A stretch of 64,000 bases of DNA from Tetragonia tetragonoides (GCA_038025085.1 CM076141.1:12774001-12838000), one strand, 5' to 3'; positions 1 through 11,800 are shown, numbered from the stretch's first letter. Notes: generated by a model not told the origin, from the sequence alone. Translations and numbers: made by a program.

Positions 1-63
1 ATTGAAGGGAGGAGCGTTTTGTAGTGATGTGTGATTTGATCAGTTAATGTTCAACCTATGCAG

Positions 64-1197
64 GGGAATCGTCAACGACACATACAAGATGGATCTTATT
101 CTTATCCACTATCCTCATTTGATTGCATTGGCTTGCATATACATAGCTAGTGTGTTAAAAGACATGGACTGTGTCACGTGGTTTGAAGAGCTTCGAGTTG
201 ACATGAATGTGGTACGCCTTCACAGCAGTTCTTTACCTTGTGATAGACTCATTGGACCTTATTTTCTCTGGCCAGTATGCACTGGGCTATTCTTATGGTG
301 GGACTTTATAATGTCAGGGAAACGTTATGATATCAAAATTTTGGAAGTTCTACAAAAGCTTTACTTTCTAGTTTAAAATCTTAGTGAACTTATCATCAGG
401 GAGAAATTGAGTTACAATCAGATAAATGTAAAATAACGAGTGGAAGGGGTGAGGGAATAAAATGTCAAGTGGCAACCCTAAGGGGGTAGCTCAGCTGGTA
501 AGACCTCTGAGAAGTATTCTAGAGGTCCCAGGTTCGCGTCCCCTCAGGGCCACCGGAGGTTTTCCTGGTCGTTAACTTGAGGGCCCGTGGGATTAGTCAA
601 GCAAAGCTTGGACACACATGTTATCTAAAGAAAGAAAATGTCAAGTGGCTTCCTGCCACCATTATAAGCATAAAATAGGGTTGTTAGGATTGAACTTCTA
701 CTTACTGGTGTGACATCAATATTCTTAGTAAGCTCTTCCTCTTTTTGATGCGTATTTTACTTTTTCTTATTTCAGTTTTTTCCTGCAAGTTATTTGGCTG
801 TCAGAGTTCTAAATATGATAGCCGTTGGTAGTGTCCTTTTTGTTTGTTTTTTCTTGGACAAGAGGCCGTTGGTATTTTATATGATGTGTTTTGTATTTGG
901 TTCATTATGTGTGTATATTGATATAAACGTGTATGCGTGTGTGTGTGAGGGAGAAAGGATAAATAGGCATGACATCTTCCATGCTTACATTGTTTCAGCC
1001 AATAAGGTGTTTTACTGCATTTTGTATGCACTTTTTTTTCTTTTTGTCCAATGCGGGAGCAGAATCATTGAACTTTGGCTAATTATTTGCAGGTGAAGAA
1101 CATATCGATGGAGATACTAGATTTTTATGAAGGCATGAGGAATAACATTGAAGAAAGGATCAACATTGCTTTCAGCAAGCTGCCCCTAAGGGCATAA
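64..1197 (+). CDS. CYCC1: C-type cyclin (CYCC1-like), 3' part
   Basis: Cyclin C pairs with CDK8 in the kinase module of the nuclear Mediator complex. Only the last two coding exons are inside the window: 64-211, which enters with one base completing a codon, and 1093-1197, ending in TAA. The intron (212-1092) has GT and AG ends, and the phases agree (49 codons after the split codon, then 34 codons plus stop). The peptide includes MDLILIHYPHLIALACIYIA and WFEELRVDMNVV, then KNISMEILDFYEGM, which I recognise as the second cyclin fold and C-terminus of plant C-type cyclins. It ends in LPLRA, close to the usual family end, so the C-terminus looks complete. The 5' exons lie left of the window. The intron carries a SINE insertion at 474-634. 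Family assignment is from memory of the family, not a search. Confidence 0.9.
459..473. repeat. SINE target-site duplication, left copy
   Basis: The 15-bp sequence AAAATGTCAAGTGGC is repeated exactly at 635-649 and defines both ends of the SINE insertion. Confidence 0.85.
474..634 (+). mobile_element. tRNA-derived SINE, full length, in the cyclin C intron
   Basis: A 161-bp body is flanked by a perfect 15-bp target duplication, AAAATGTCAAGTGGC, at 459-473 and 635-649. The 5' part resembles a tRNA, with an A box (TAGCTCAGCTGG, about 487-498) and a B box (GGTTCGCGTCC, about 531-541) for RNA polymerase III. The tRNA-like part ends near 552 and an unrelated tail follows, with an A-rich end. A 5'-truncated relative is at about 55025-55157. 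A functional tRNA gene was considered, but the acceptor stem does not close and the tail and target duplication point to a SINE. Confidence 0.85.
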
Positions 1198-1254
1198 AGC
1201 TACACTGCCCTATTGTAATTGAGTGTTACTTCAGCTCCACATTGAGATCCAGCT

Positions 1255-1507
1255 GTAGTTTCTGTAACTGAAAAGCATTCATCTACCGCCTCTTAAACGA
1301 GCATGTAATGTAATTCATTGAAGTAAAGAAATCCTTTGAGGCGACTAATCCTTCTGCTTTATACGAAACAACTTATGACTTCAATGACATCGAACAGTCG
1401 TTTCTGTAATTTAAAAGCGTTTATACATTGTCTCTTAAACGAGCATGTGATGTAATTCTTGGAAGTAAAGAAGTCCTATGAGCCGATGACTCATTCCTCT
1501 GCTTCAT
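1255..1507 (+). repeat. Imperfect tandem duplication in the cyclin C 3' region
   Basis: Segment 1255-1361 is repeated with substitutions at 1398-1507, an offset of about 143 bases. The clearest shared cores are CTCTTAAACGAGCATGT and AAGTAAAGAA. It begins just after the cyclin stop codon, so it probably affects the 3' UTR or polyadenylation region. The rest of 1198-2169 shows no gene. Confidence 0.7.
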
Positions 1508-2169
1508 CTGAATCCTTGCAAAACAAGGGATTTGCCGCTACCAAGTACTAGTATCAAATTACTCATATCCATCTCTTGCCGAAGAAGTTGTCACAACTCA
1601 CAACTCACAACAAACTATTAGCAACTTTCAGGGACATGTATGAGGAATTATGGTTACTAAACTTCTTTTAGCGTGAGCAGTGAGCATATTATGTTACAAG
1701 GAGTTAGGAGATAAGATACTGTGATAAATATGAGAATTTGACGGCTTACAAAATGATAACAAGCAGGAGTATAATTTTCACTTATTGAAAAGGTTGTACA
1801 GAATTCGCATAGGCAATGTTCTAATCACTACAGTTCGAAGTTGAATCTCACGCTTAGTTGTACTTAGTACCCACAATCACAGAGGAGTGAGATGATTTAT
1901 ACCGAGAATCTTTTCAGGCAGCGACGCACTTGGAGGAAACACCGTCTGGTTCCTTGTGGTCCAACAAACATAAGCAGCTTATAAAGAAGATCAAAAACTG
2001 CTGTCAACATTAGGTTGTATCCACTGTAACTTGGGGTTTCTAGTTCTACATGATGAAGTATCTGTTTTTTTTTTATCAACATGAAGTATCTGTTTGCTTT
2101 CTTGACTACAGCGATAATCAGTCCCCATAGCTTCATCATGCATTCCAGGTTGCTACCCAAGTTGGAGCT

Positions 2170-5100
2170 CTACTTCTTCCCCTGCTTCTTGGCTAGCTTT
2201 TTAGCTGAGAAGGCAATGCAAATCAATAATAAATAGATGAGAAAAAGCTTTGATTTCTCCATCGATAAATAAAAGAGCTCCCCCTCAACCCCCAAACACG
2301 AAGTAAAAGAAAACAAACGCCAACCGGTGTTAAGTTGTGCTCGAAACTATCAACACAATTCAAACTTTTAAAGGCATCTCTTTATCTAATGCTCAATATC
2401 GCAACTGAATCTATATCATCATGAACCTCTTGCTTTATTATATAAGAATACATCATTTTAGGCCCTACTATAGAAATTAGCTTGACCTATTAAAATTACA
2501 AGATTCTATTTTGACCAATGGAATTATGCTATATGTAACAGAAAATATAAGCTTTAACATCTAGACACACCTTTGGGATTTTGAAAATGCAGTTGGTCTT
2601 ATTAGATTAATTTTCACATTCAAGTGGTTTCCCAAAACTCTCAGAAACAAAAAAGTCAAAATAGCCATCCCACCTTCTCTTCGTCTGGCTTCTGATTTCG
2701 CAAAGAACTCCCTCCATTCATCCGTCATTACGTAAATCGGCTCTTCATCTTCTCGCTCTTCAAATTCCGCAAGACCATCACCATCATCATCATCGTGCAA
2801 TATCCTTTGTGATTAAATCAAAATTCAGAAAGAAACCATGTCGAAGACAACATTCAAAATTCGAAATGAGACTCGAAGAATTATCAGTACATGTTCACAT
2901 GAGCAGCAAACAGAAGAAAACATTAAAGCCCCCTCAAACGATGTTACAGTTCATACATACTAGGTGGTGAGACATAGATGGTGAGAAGTATTGGTGAAAG
3001 AAGCACTGAGATCTCCCAATGGTAACTTGAATTCACCACCACCACATGGGCACTAAAGTGAAATATAGACAGGTCATCGCTTGTGAGCTTGGTGAGCAGG
3101 GTAGGAGCTTTGAGGATGATTTTGGAACTCTACCCTTTGCTCCTTTTTGGCTGATAAAGGATTCAAGAATCTGAAAGAGGTAAATCTCATAGCTAAATGT
3201 GTACCTCTTGAAAACATCTCTCCAAAAGAAGCGGGATGAAGAACAAGCAGCTCCTTGTGGAATTGGACTCACAAAACACACTCGCGTCAGTAAGAGTCTA
3301 AGAGATGGCTATGTCTGCCCTTGGAGCATTTGGTTCTTCCCTTGGAAAGGTCTGCCCTCTCCATCCCCTCTAAAAACTTCATTACTCAATTTGCTAATTA
3401 GCAACTAGGCAGACTGACATAATTTCAATGCTAAAGGAGACAACGGAAACAACAGGAACTTTTAAGTTTTAACAAGTTGCAATAGTATTAGAAGAGGTTG
3501 CTCTTTTCCAGCAGATCATGTACAGATAAAGTAAACATCCGAAATTCGATTCTAAAACCCCCCAAAAAATTAAGGTTTCCTAGTCAGCATTGTTTCTGTA
3601 TAGGATGGACATTTATGAATTTGGGCATGGAAATGTGTACAGTATTAGACTATTAGTATAAGGGACATGGAAATTCAAAATTTTTAGAAACAGATATAGC
3701 AAGTTATAGTATAACATATGGACTTACAGAATATTCATTAATAGAGGGAACTTTGTAAGTTTTCCAATAACATTTATGCATAATTGTAATACCAGGTAAA
3801 ATAAGTAACTAACATGAACCAATAATACTAAGTACCATTTTTCAGTTTGTTTGTTTTCCTTCAAGACAACTAAAAGCAAATTTATGAGTACATTTCAAAA
3901 TGTATGAGGCATATACCCATGCACATTAGTATCTGATATGGCAACTTTTTGCAATGTGCATCCTAGCTATACACTTATTCATGAAGTGAGTTTCATTTGT
4001 CCATCCACGCGTGGGAATCATATAGGAGTTTGGACACCCCCTCCCCACATGAAAAAAAACGGGGACACACTCACCAAAAAGCAAAAAGAGAAAGCAAAGT
4101 TAAGCATTTGGATTATTCCAATTAGATACCTAACGCAAACTTTAGGTGAAACAAACACCAAACACTAAGAACCATATTCAGCTATAGTGTATTGACTTGT
4201 ACATGACATATAAGCCCTTCAGAGCTGCACAAGAATGATCTCAAAATGTGTCCAACATGTGCAAATTCACTAATCACTAATGCTTCTACAAAGTTGCTCC
4301 CCTTGTCCCATAAAGCTTGTCATGCTTTGGAAATAGAAGCAAAAAAATCAAGGGATTTCTATCACTCATTCACTCATCACTAATTACTTATATTTACCAC
4401 TCAAAACATATATAGTTTAAATGACTCCAAAGCTATTATAACGATATATTGGCTTTTTGGGACAGCAAATCAAAAATATCAACTAAGTTTATGGGATGAA
4501 TGAGGGAAGTAATAATTATAATGAAATTGATCTTGTTCAGTTCCTGTAATTCCCCCAAGTCCAAAACCTAAACTAAACAAGGGTCTCATGCCATAGCTTC
4601 AAAATTCAAACAATTATCAGATATTAACAATAGGAGCTTTTAAAGTTCCTAAAGCAAACAGAATGAACAAAGTATCCAATTTCTCCAAGCACCCTAAAAT
4701 AGGTAAAAAGGAATCAACTTTGAAGCATTAAGCATTGTCTAATACTAATTATTACTAACAATACTTAAAATTCCATCAATTTTTTGTTTCTTTTTTGATG
4801 TTATCTTGAAAATCAAAATTTGAACATAATAGCAAGAATCCAATAAGCATAAGTCACTCAAAATTGAAACATTTCATGGGGCAAGAAAAGACTTCAAATT
4901 AAATACCAAAAATTAAAGGGTAGAAGGAAAACTTACTGGGTCTGATAAGAAAGGTGAGGTGCTTCATATTGGGAAGGGGCAGTAACAACAGGTTGAGGGT
5001 TTTGGGGAATTGGGTTCATTAAATTAGGGCACAAATTCAACAATTTGACCTGCTGTTGAAAATGGTTGTGAAGAGCACAATGAGGCAGAACATGGTGGTG

Positions 5101-5208
5101 TTGGTGGTGGTGATGAGGGAAGGAGAGAGAAACAGGGTGAAAATGCAGGTGGTGGTGGTGGTGGTGGTGGTGGTGGTGGTGGTGAGACAAGTGATTTGGT
5201 CGTTCCAT
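2170..5208 (-). CDS. Conserved plant protein of unknown function, His-rich and acidic
   Basis: Three exons on the minus strand, 5208-4937, 2804-2674 and 2204-2170, join in frame through GT-AG introns into a 145-residue protein (438 nt with TAG). Residues 9-20 are an unbroken His run coded by a CAC/CAT repeat, with more His up to about residue 47. The middle is rich in Pro and Gln. An acidic stretch (DDDDGDG, EFEEREDEE) leads to TDEWREFFAKSEARRR, and the C-terminus is Lys-rich (KKLAKKQGKK). I recognise the DEWREFFAKSEARRR segment as typical of small uncharacterised plant proteins but know no function. No signal peptide or membrane segment is seen. The start is the only ATG opening this frame. 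Two hAT-like MITEs lie upstream (5273-5523 and 5700-6162), the nearer 64 bases from the ATG. Confidence 0.75.
5149..5183 (+). repeat. (GGT)n trinucleotide run coding poly-His
   Basis: About twelve GGT/CCA-type triplets on the plus strand encode the His run near the N-terminus of the minus-strand His-rich protein. Uninterrupted triplets of this kind often vary in length between individuals. Confidence 0.85.
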
Positions 5209-5272
5209 GTGAATGTGTGATGAGTTCCCAGGGACTGTTTGTGTTCTTGTTTCAATACTTCAATGTGGTGGG

Positions 5273-5523
5273 TAGAGCTGACAAAAACTAACCCGATCGG
5301 ATGACCGATCCGAATCTGATCCGCCACAGATCCGACTGAAAGCTAATCCGACAAGATTTAAACCTGAAATGATCCGACCTATTTTGACTAGAGATCGAAA
5401 TAACCCGATCCGAACCCGAATATTGTGAGACAATATTTGTCAAACCCGTTGGGTAACCCAAAATTTAACCCGATGAATTTGACCCGATCCGTATTTAACC
5501 CAACCCGTTTACCGGGTCTAGTA
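5273..5523. mobile_element. hAT-like MITE made of CCCGA-type repeats
   Basis: A 251-bp segment dense in AACCCGATCCGA-type motifs. It is flanked by near-identical 8-bp repeats, GTGGTGGG (5265-5272) and CTGGTGGG (5524-5531), as expected for hAT target duplications. The termini (TAGAGCTGAC and, inverted, TACTAGACC) match only weakly, so the exact ends are uncertain. It lies immediately upstream of the His-rich gene. Confidence 0.45.
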
Positions 5524-5699
5524 CTGGTGGGGACTCTGGGGAGAACCAAAATATTTCTTTTTTCCTTTTTTTTTAATTTTAAAGAGCAATACCTCACCGG
5601 CTCACCGAAACATTTGGTCGCAAAAATAGTTCACCAAAACATTTGGTCCCTAAATTCATAGTAAAATCTTTCCTTCTACCCTTTGTCATCAACTTGAAG

Positions 5700-6162
5700 T
5701 AGGGATGTAACTAAGTCGAGCCGATTTGGTGAGCCTTCGGGCTCGCCTCGGTCAAAGCTCGGCTCGAGCTCGGATCAAACCGAGCTCGAGCCTGCTCTAA
5801 TGCTTTCCGAGCCGAGTTCGAGACTAGTATGGCTCGGCTCGATCGGCTCGGTTGGCTCGATTTAGTTAATTTTCCTTTCTAATTTAAAGATTTCTTATTT
5901 CTAAAGGTTTTTTTTTTCATATGAGAACGTATGCAAGGGATCACTTATAGTCAAATTCAATTGCAATTATTTTAAATCAAAATTTTCTAACGTTTGTAAT
6001 GATGAGTTTGAATTTGAGCCAAGCCGAGCCGCGAGCCTAAATCAAGCCGAGCCCGAGCTTTGTTTTTTCCGGCTCGGCGAGCTTCGAGCCCGAGTGTAAA
6101 CAAACCGAGCCGAGCCCGAGCCAGGCCTGGCTCGGACTCGACTCGGCTCGTTTACACCCCTA
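5700..6162. mobile_element. hAT-type MITE rich in GAGCCGAG motifs
   Basis: A 463-bp element. The left end TAGGGATGTAAC matches the inverted right end TAGGGGTGTAAAC. It is flanked by 8-bp duplications ACTTGAAG (5692-5699) and ATTTGAAG (6163-6170), 7 of 8 identical. Both arms carry GAGCCGAGC-type repeats that face each other and could fold into a long stem. No coding capacity, so it is non-autonomous. Confidence 0.7.
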
Positions 6163-7150
6163 ATTTGAAGTCTTCTAACAGCATAACATCTGGATTATTC
6201 GAGTGTTAAGTGAACAAGTCTAAGTGACATATCCCATAAAAATTATAAGTGTGTTATTTACGGCTAAAATTACATGAATTAAATTATATTGAACTAAAAT
6301 GAATTACATTAATAATAATATATAAGAGAAAAAGTATGTTACAGAAGTGAACACCACATAACACAAAGTAGGAGTACGGTGAAAAGCAACCCCCTTCATA
6401 AAAAAAAATAAAAAATAACCTCCCTCTCTTTTTTTGATTCATTTTGGGGCTACCGCCAACGTTTCGTTGTTAGTAATGATCGTAGGAAAAACGCGTGGGC
6501 GTCCTGTTTACTTTATAGCGTAATTATTTATGCTATATTCATTTAGTGAGTTGCAATTTTACAGATGAGATTAAGATAGTAGGGAAAGGGAAATTACCTT
6601 ATGATGCTTGATCTGTTCTTTGCTTCAGTAGCTAGGTTTCAATGTTAAAAGGGGAGGGAAATTACCTTAGTTAGAATGTAAGTGAGGGGGTAAATGATGG
6701 GAGATTGGGAGGGTTATGGGTGGGTGTGAAATTAAATGAGCATGTGAGATAAGCGTGAAGGTATTACGGGCAAACCCAACAAAAAGTGAACGGAAACCAC
6801 CATGGAGACTAGTGGTGTCTTGACATGGCGTTTTTGTGGTATTGGGGTGTTCCTTCAAAAAAAAAATTATTGGTGGTGTTTTTCCACTCACTTAAGTTTT
6901 TTAGAAGTGTTTTTAGCAAAAAATCCTAAAAAATATTTCAGATCATACTTTCAAATAAAATCAATTCAGTTCAATTTTTTTTTTGCAAGACGATAAGAAC
7001 ATAACCTAACATGCATGTAAGTTCTAAATAACATAGAAACAAAAATAACTGATAAACTGACAATGAAGGCAAAGCATGAGAAATGCTCCCATACCCTAGT
7101 ACTCTGACTACAGTCAACAACCAAAATTTCAAAACGTCACCCAAATCTTC

Positions 7151-7546
7151 CAAAATCTTGGAAATAGAAAGAGTATAATCCAAAACTTGGATCCTTAGCT
7201 TGTCACCTTGGTCCCAACGGGCATATAATTATTTTTGGTGGTTGATGAATTATTATTGCCTTCAACACACACAGGAGCTAGGGGGCCAAAGTTCCTCATT
7301 GTGACACCTAAAATACCTAATTTACTAAAGTAATCTACCCAAAGCAAGAAAGTGATTAGTAATATTGTTTGATCTAAATTGTTAATGATCCAAAATCTTG
7401 CAATTAGAAGAGAGTATAATCCAAACCTGGATCATTGATGGCTCGTATAAATTATATATGGTGGGTTGGTGAATTATTGCCTTCCAACACGAGAAACACG
7501 CGGAGAGCTTGCTGGGAGGGGCCATAGTTCGTCATTGTCACCTAAC
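7151..7546. repeat. Diverged direct duplication of about 155 bp
   Basis: 7151-7312 and 7391-7546 share CCAAAATCTTG, AGAGTATAATCCAAA, GGTGAATTATTGCCTT-like text and GTCATTGTCACCTAA-like ends in the same order. They differ by many substitutions and small gaps. Confidence 0.65.
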
Positions 7547-7621
7547 GCAACAGAAATTGACTGAGCACAAAACCTAACGCAACAGAAATTGACTGAGCAC
7601 AAAACCTAACGCAACAGAAAT
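7541..7621. repeat. 32-bp tandem repeat, about 2.5 copies
   Basis: The unit begins CCTAACGCAACAGAAATT and ends GACTGAGCACAAAA. Two copies are identical and a third is partial. Confidence 0.85.
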
Positions 7622-8090
7622 AGTTATTCTTTAAAAAAAGGAAATAGAAATTATCCATTACCATTGGCTTCCATTGCAACACAAAACCAAAATCAAAACT
7701 AAGGGTGCGTTCTTTAGAGCTAAACTGAACTAAACTAAACTGAACTGAACTGAACTGAATTCAACACGACTGAAAAATGGACACCACTAAATTAAATTTA
7801 ACACAACTTGATATATACTAGGAAGTAACCCATGCTACGTACGGACTGTCCGTTTATTATTATATTTTTAATCTATTTACATAAAATTTTGGAATTTTTT
7901 AAGATTATACAAAGTATATAAAGAATAATAAAATGGTGACGGATCAAAATGTTAGATAATGTGCATATTACTTATACTTATTTCCAAAAATATTGATCAC
8001 TTTCGTATCAAAAAATAAACAAATATTTATTACTGGTCACCTAACCTACAGTTGTACCTCAAATATTTACTCAGCACCTCTGAAATGAAC

Positions 8091-8323
8091 TAATTTTTTT
8101 TTTTTTTTGACAAAAGCGAATACAAATATACATGTCTAGCTAGAAAAGGATAAAAATTTCCTACACTTCGCAGCAACAGCTAGTACATGCGCCTCATGAA
8201 CCAATTCTCTAGGGACCTTGCGGATAAGACCAGTACGTAAATAACGAGCCAGGGCTAGTCCATCCTCAATCATATCACACGCTTCTCAAATGAGTTGATA
8301 AATGGGCAGGGGGTCTGGCTTAA
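8091..8323 (-). mobile_element. LINE 3' end (RNase H-like tail and poly(A)), split by the Ty3 element
   Basis: Read on the minus strand this encodes, with damage, a C-terminal RNase H-like segment (DGLALARYL, LVHEAHVLAVAA) of a plant non-LTR retrotransposon. It is followed by a poly(A) run near 8098-8110. It abuts the left LTR of the Ty3 element. The other half resumes at 13811 beyond the CTTAA duplication, so the LINE was present first. Frame breaks and stops show it is dead. Confidence 0.7.
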
Positions 8324-8833
8324 TGTTAGGTTTCGCCCTTTACACCTTGTAATTTACTGCTTTCCTTTACTATCATTGTAATGTAACATGTCTCTAAGGC
8401 GCTTCCTGCGTGTTGACCCTTGAACATGTCTTTAAGCTTTCTAGTTCTTTCCTAACATGTCTCTAAGGCGCTTCCTGCGTGTCGACCCTTGGACATGTCT
8501 TTAAGTTTTCTAGTCTTTTTACTTTTAGGAGTAGATGTTGAGTATGAAAGTTATGCACTCTTGATGTCTACTCCTGTCAGAATGAATAAAGCTCTAAGGA
8601 CTCTTTATGAGGGAATCAGTCCTCCATATCGATGTATTGATGTCAATGCTTGTTGTTGTTAAACTGTATTGATTGCTTTCATCATCCAATCCCTCTCTCA
8701 AACTCCGTCCCTCCCTCACTCTCTTGTGTCCACGAACACCCCGAAGACGTTCCTTGTGTACGGCTGGCACTCTTGCCGCTAGGAGACAAGAGCGCGCTGC
8801 ACGTCCCGCAACTTGAAAAGGCGGACCGTGACA
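8324..8833 (+). repeat. 5' LTR of the Ty3 element
   Basis: 510 bp, TGTTAGG to GTGACA. It contains an internal tandem duplication of about 68 bp, each copy starting AACATGTCTCTAAGGCGC (from about 8387 and 8453), which the other LTR shares. Confidence 0.92.
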
Positions 8834-8835
8834 GT

Positions 8836-8847
8836 TGGTATCAGAGC
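8836..8847 (+). other. Primer binding site (initiator-Met tRNA type)
   Basis: TGGTATCAGAGC lies two bases after the 5' LTR. It is the standard plant primer site complementary to the 3' end of initiator methionine tRNA, used to start minus-strand cDNA synthesis. Confidence 0.92.
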
Positions 8848-8898
8848 GCAGCGAGAGAAGCACACTCAGTGAAAGGTTGCTTGATTGAATTCGAAACC

Positions 8899-11800
8899 AT
8901 GGTGACCATGGAAGAGCTAGAGAAACTTGTGATCGGGTCGGATGCCCGGATCGATGCATTGGAGGCCCAAGTGCATGATATATCCTCCGCAAGCTTGCGG
9001 GAGGAGCTTGACCACATCCACAATCAACTCCAAGCGTTGTGGGATCAGTGTGCTACGATCAACCGGGTCGTTGCTAGCGGTAGTGGTGGATCAGGGTCGA
9101 GACGGGTGAAGCCCCCTCAGCCCCGGACCTACAGTGGAGCCAGAGACTCCAAGGAAGTAGACAATTTTGTCTTCGACCTAGAACAATACTTCCGAGTCAG
9201 TTGACTGGAAGAGGACCAGAAAGTAGTCACCGCGGTCATGTACCTAGTGGATGACGCGAAATTGTGGTGGCGTTCGAAGTATCCCGAGATCGAAGTCAAG
9301 ACTCTGAAAATAGACACATGGGAAGAGTTCAAGAAGGAACTCAAAGACCAGTTCTACCCGGAGAACACTGAGTTCATTGCCCAAAGGAAGTTAAAGACCA
9401 TCAAGCACACGGGGACCATCCTAGACTATGTGAAGGAGTACTCGGCGTGCATGCTGGAGATCAGGGACATGAGCGACAAGGATCGTATGTTCAATTTCAT
9501 CGATGGGCTGAAAGAGTGGGCTCAACGTGAGTTGAACAGACAGAAGCTAGATACCTTGTCGGCTGCTATAAGAGTGGCCGAACGGCTCTTTGACAACCAG
9601 CTAGGGAAAGAGATCCCACCAAAGAAAGGGCCAACAGGGCCAAGTTCGATTGTGAACCGAGCAGCGTCAACGAGCTCCCAGACAGGCTCGAACAATGCTC
9701 GAAACTACAACGGGGGTAATTACAGTGGTGGAAATAATAGATATGGGAACGTTGGAGGAGGATCTCCTAGACCAGCACCCTACCGGCCCCTAGGTTCAAC
9801 CTCGTCGTTCAATCGGACAGAAACGTCCACGGCAAGATGGCCGTCAAAGTTGAGTTGCTACAACTGCAAAGGGCCACACAAACACACCGAGTGCCCTCAT
9901 CGAGACTTGAGTGCCCTCCAACAGAATCTATCTAAGATGTCTGTGGAGTCTGATGGCACCAACGAAGGAGAGACAAGCAGAAACAATGAAATGGATGAGG
10001 ATGAGATACCACACATGGGAGTTGTTCATTTACTGGGCGCCCTCAGGGGTGATGAGACCTCTCTAAAACCCAAGTCGACTGAGCTCATGTACGTCGACGT
10101 AGTGATCAATGGACGTAGCACTCGGGAAATGATTGACACGGGTGCCACCCATAACTTCGTGGCCGGCACGGAAGCAGAGAGATTGGGACTGAAGCTGGAC
10201 CGCGTTGGCGGCAGCATGAAGGCCGTGAACTCGGCAGCAAGACCTATTCATGGGGTTTCCAAGGGAGTCTTCACACGGATAGGGGAGTGAAGTGGTCGAT
10301 TGGACCTTACTGTGACTTCACTAGATGATTTTAAGATGGTATTGGGTATGGACTTCCTACGCACGTCTAAAGCGGCGCCCATGCCCCATTTGAGTTCCTT
10401 GTTGGTGATGGGTGACGGCCCATTTCTTGTGAAAGCGTCAAACGCGAAGGTTGAGAATAGACGGGGACAGATGCTCTCGTCAATGCAGTTTGAGAAGGGA
10501 CTTAGAAGATGTGAACCGTCGTTCCTGGCCACTTTGTCGATGAAGGAAGATTGTAGGGATGAGAACACGCCTTCGGAGGTAGTGGAACTGCTTGAGGGAT
10601 TCAAGGACATCTTGCCCGATGATCTACCCCAAGTCCTCCCCCCTCGTCGATCCGTCGATCATCAGATCGAGTTGATCCCAGGAGCCGTGCCACCCGCTCG
10701 TAGCCCTTACAGGATGGCACCTCCCGAGTTGGCTGAATTGAGGAAACAGTTGGATGGTCTATTGAAAGGAGGATTCATCCGGCCGTCCAAAGCGCCCTAT
10801 GGGGCTCCGGTGTTGTTTCAGAAGAAGCAAGATAGAACTCTCCGGTTGTGTATTGACTATCGGGCACTCAACAAGTTGACGGTGAGGAATCACTATCCTA
10901 TTCCGTTGATTGCTGACTTGTTCGATCAACTTGGCGATGCTGTGTACTTTACGAAGCTTGATTTGAGGTCGGGGTACCATCAAGTTCGTATATCAGAAGG
11001 GGACGAGCCGAAGACATCTTGTGTGACGAGATATGGGGCTTTTGAGTGGTTAGTGATGCCCTTTGGACTGACGAACGCTCCTGCAACGTTTTGCACTTTG
11101 ATGAACCATGTCTTCCATGGGTACTTGGATAAGTTCGTGGTGGTATACCTCGATGATATTGTGATCTACAGCAAGACCATGAGTGAACATCTGGAACACT
11201 TAAGACTTGTGTTCGAGAACTTGCGCGAACACCACCTCTTCGTGAAGTCTGAGAAGTGTTCGTTTGCACAAGAAGAAATTAGTTTCCTTGGTCACTTTGT
11301 AGGAAAGGGGAAGATGCGCATGGATCCTAAGAAAGTCTCAACCATTAAGGAATGGCAGCCTCCAAAAAATGTCGCTGAGCTCCGTTCCTTCCTTGGCCTT
11401 GCTAATTACTATCGGCATTTCATCGCAGGGTATTCTGGTATTGTAGCTCCCTTCACAGACTTGCTCAAGAAGTGTGAAGGTTGGAATTGGGCCGAATCAC
11501 AGAATGAGGCGTTCGAGAATTTGAAGAAGATGGTAACCAGGAAACCAGTGTTGACTCTCCCTGATGTCACAAAACCTTTCGAGGTCGAGACTGATGCCTC
11601 AGGCTTTGCCCTAGGGGGAGTTCTACTTCAAGAAGGGCACCCAGTTGCTTTTGAGAGCCGCAAGCTGAATGGGGCCGAGAGGAGGTATGCCGCTCAAGAG
11701 AAGGAGTTACTGGCAATTGTACATTGCTTAAGGGTTTGGAGACACTATCTTCTGGGTTCGAAATTCCTCGTTCGCACAGACAACACCGCGGCGAGCCATT

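Larger units (their letters stand above)
6163..8090. other. Intergenic region with local duplications
   Basis: AT-rich with no supported gene. It contains a diverged direct duplication (7151-7312 and 7391-7546), a 32-bp tandem repeat (7541-7621), and the start of an AACTGAACT-type repeat after GGGTGCGTTCTTTAGAGC at about 7704, which looks like a MITE end. Near 7830 the text GCTACGTACGGACTGTCCG resembles termini seen on many plant repeats, but no partner end was found. Confidence 0.5.

Noticed and set aside
481..552. A tRNA gene
   Set aside because: A and B boxes are present, but the acceptor stem does not pair. The sequence continues into a SINE tail and is flanked by a target duplication.
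3033..3408. Open frames on both strands
   Set aside because: They lie in the intron of the His-rich gene, overlap each other and resemble no family.
5037..5327. Poly-Thr frame overlapping the His-rich exon
   Set aside because: An alternative reading of the same triplet repeat. The His frame is the one that splices in phase to the conserved downstream exons.
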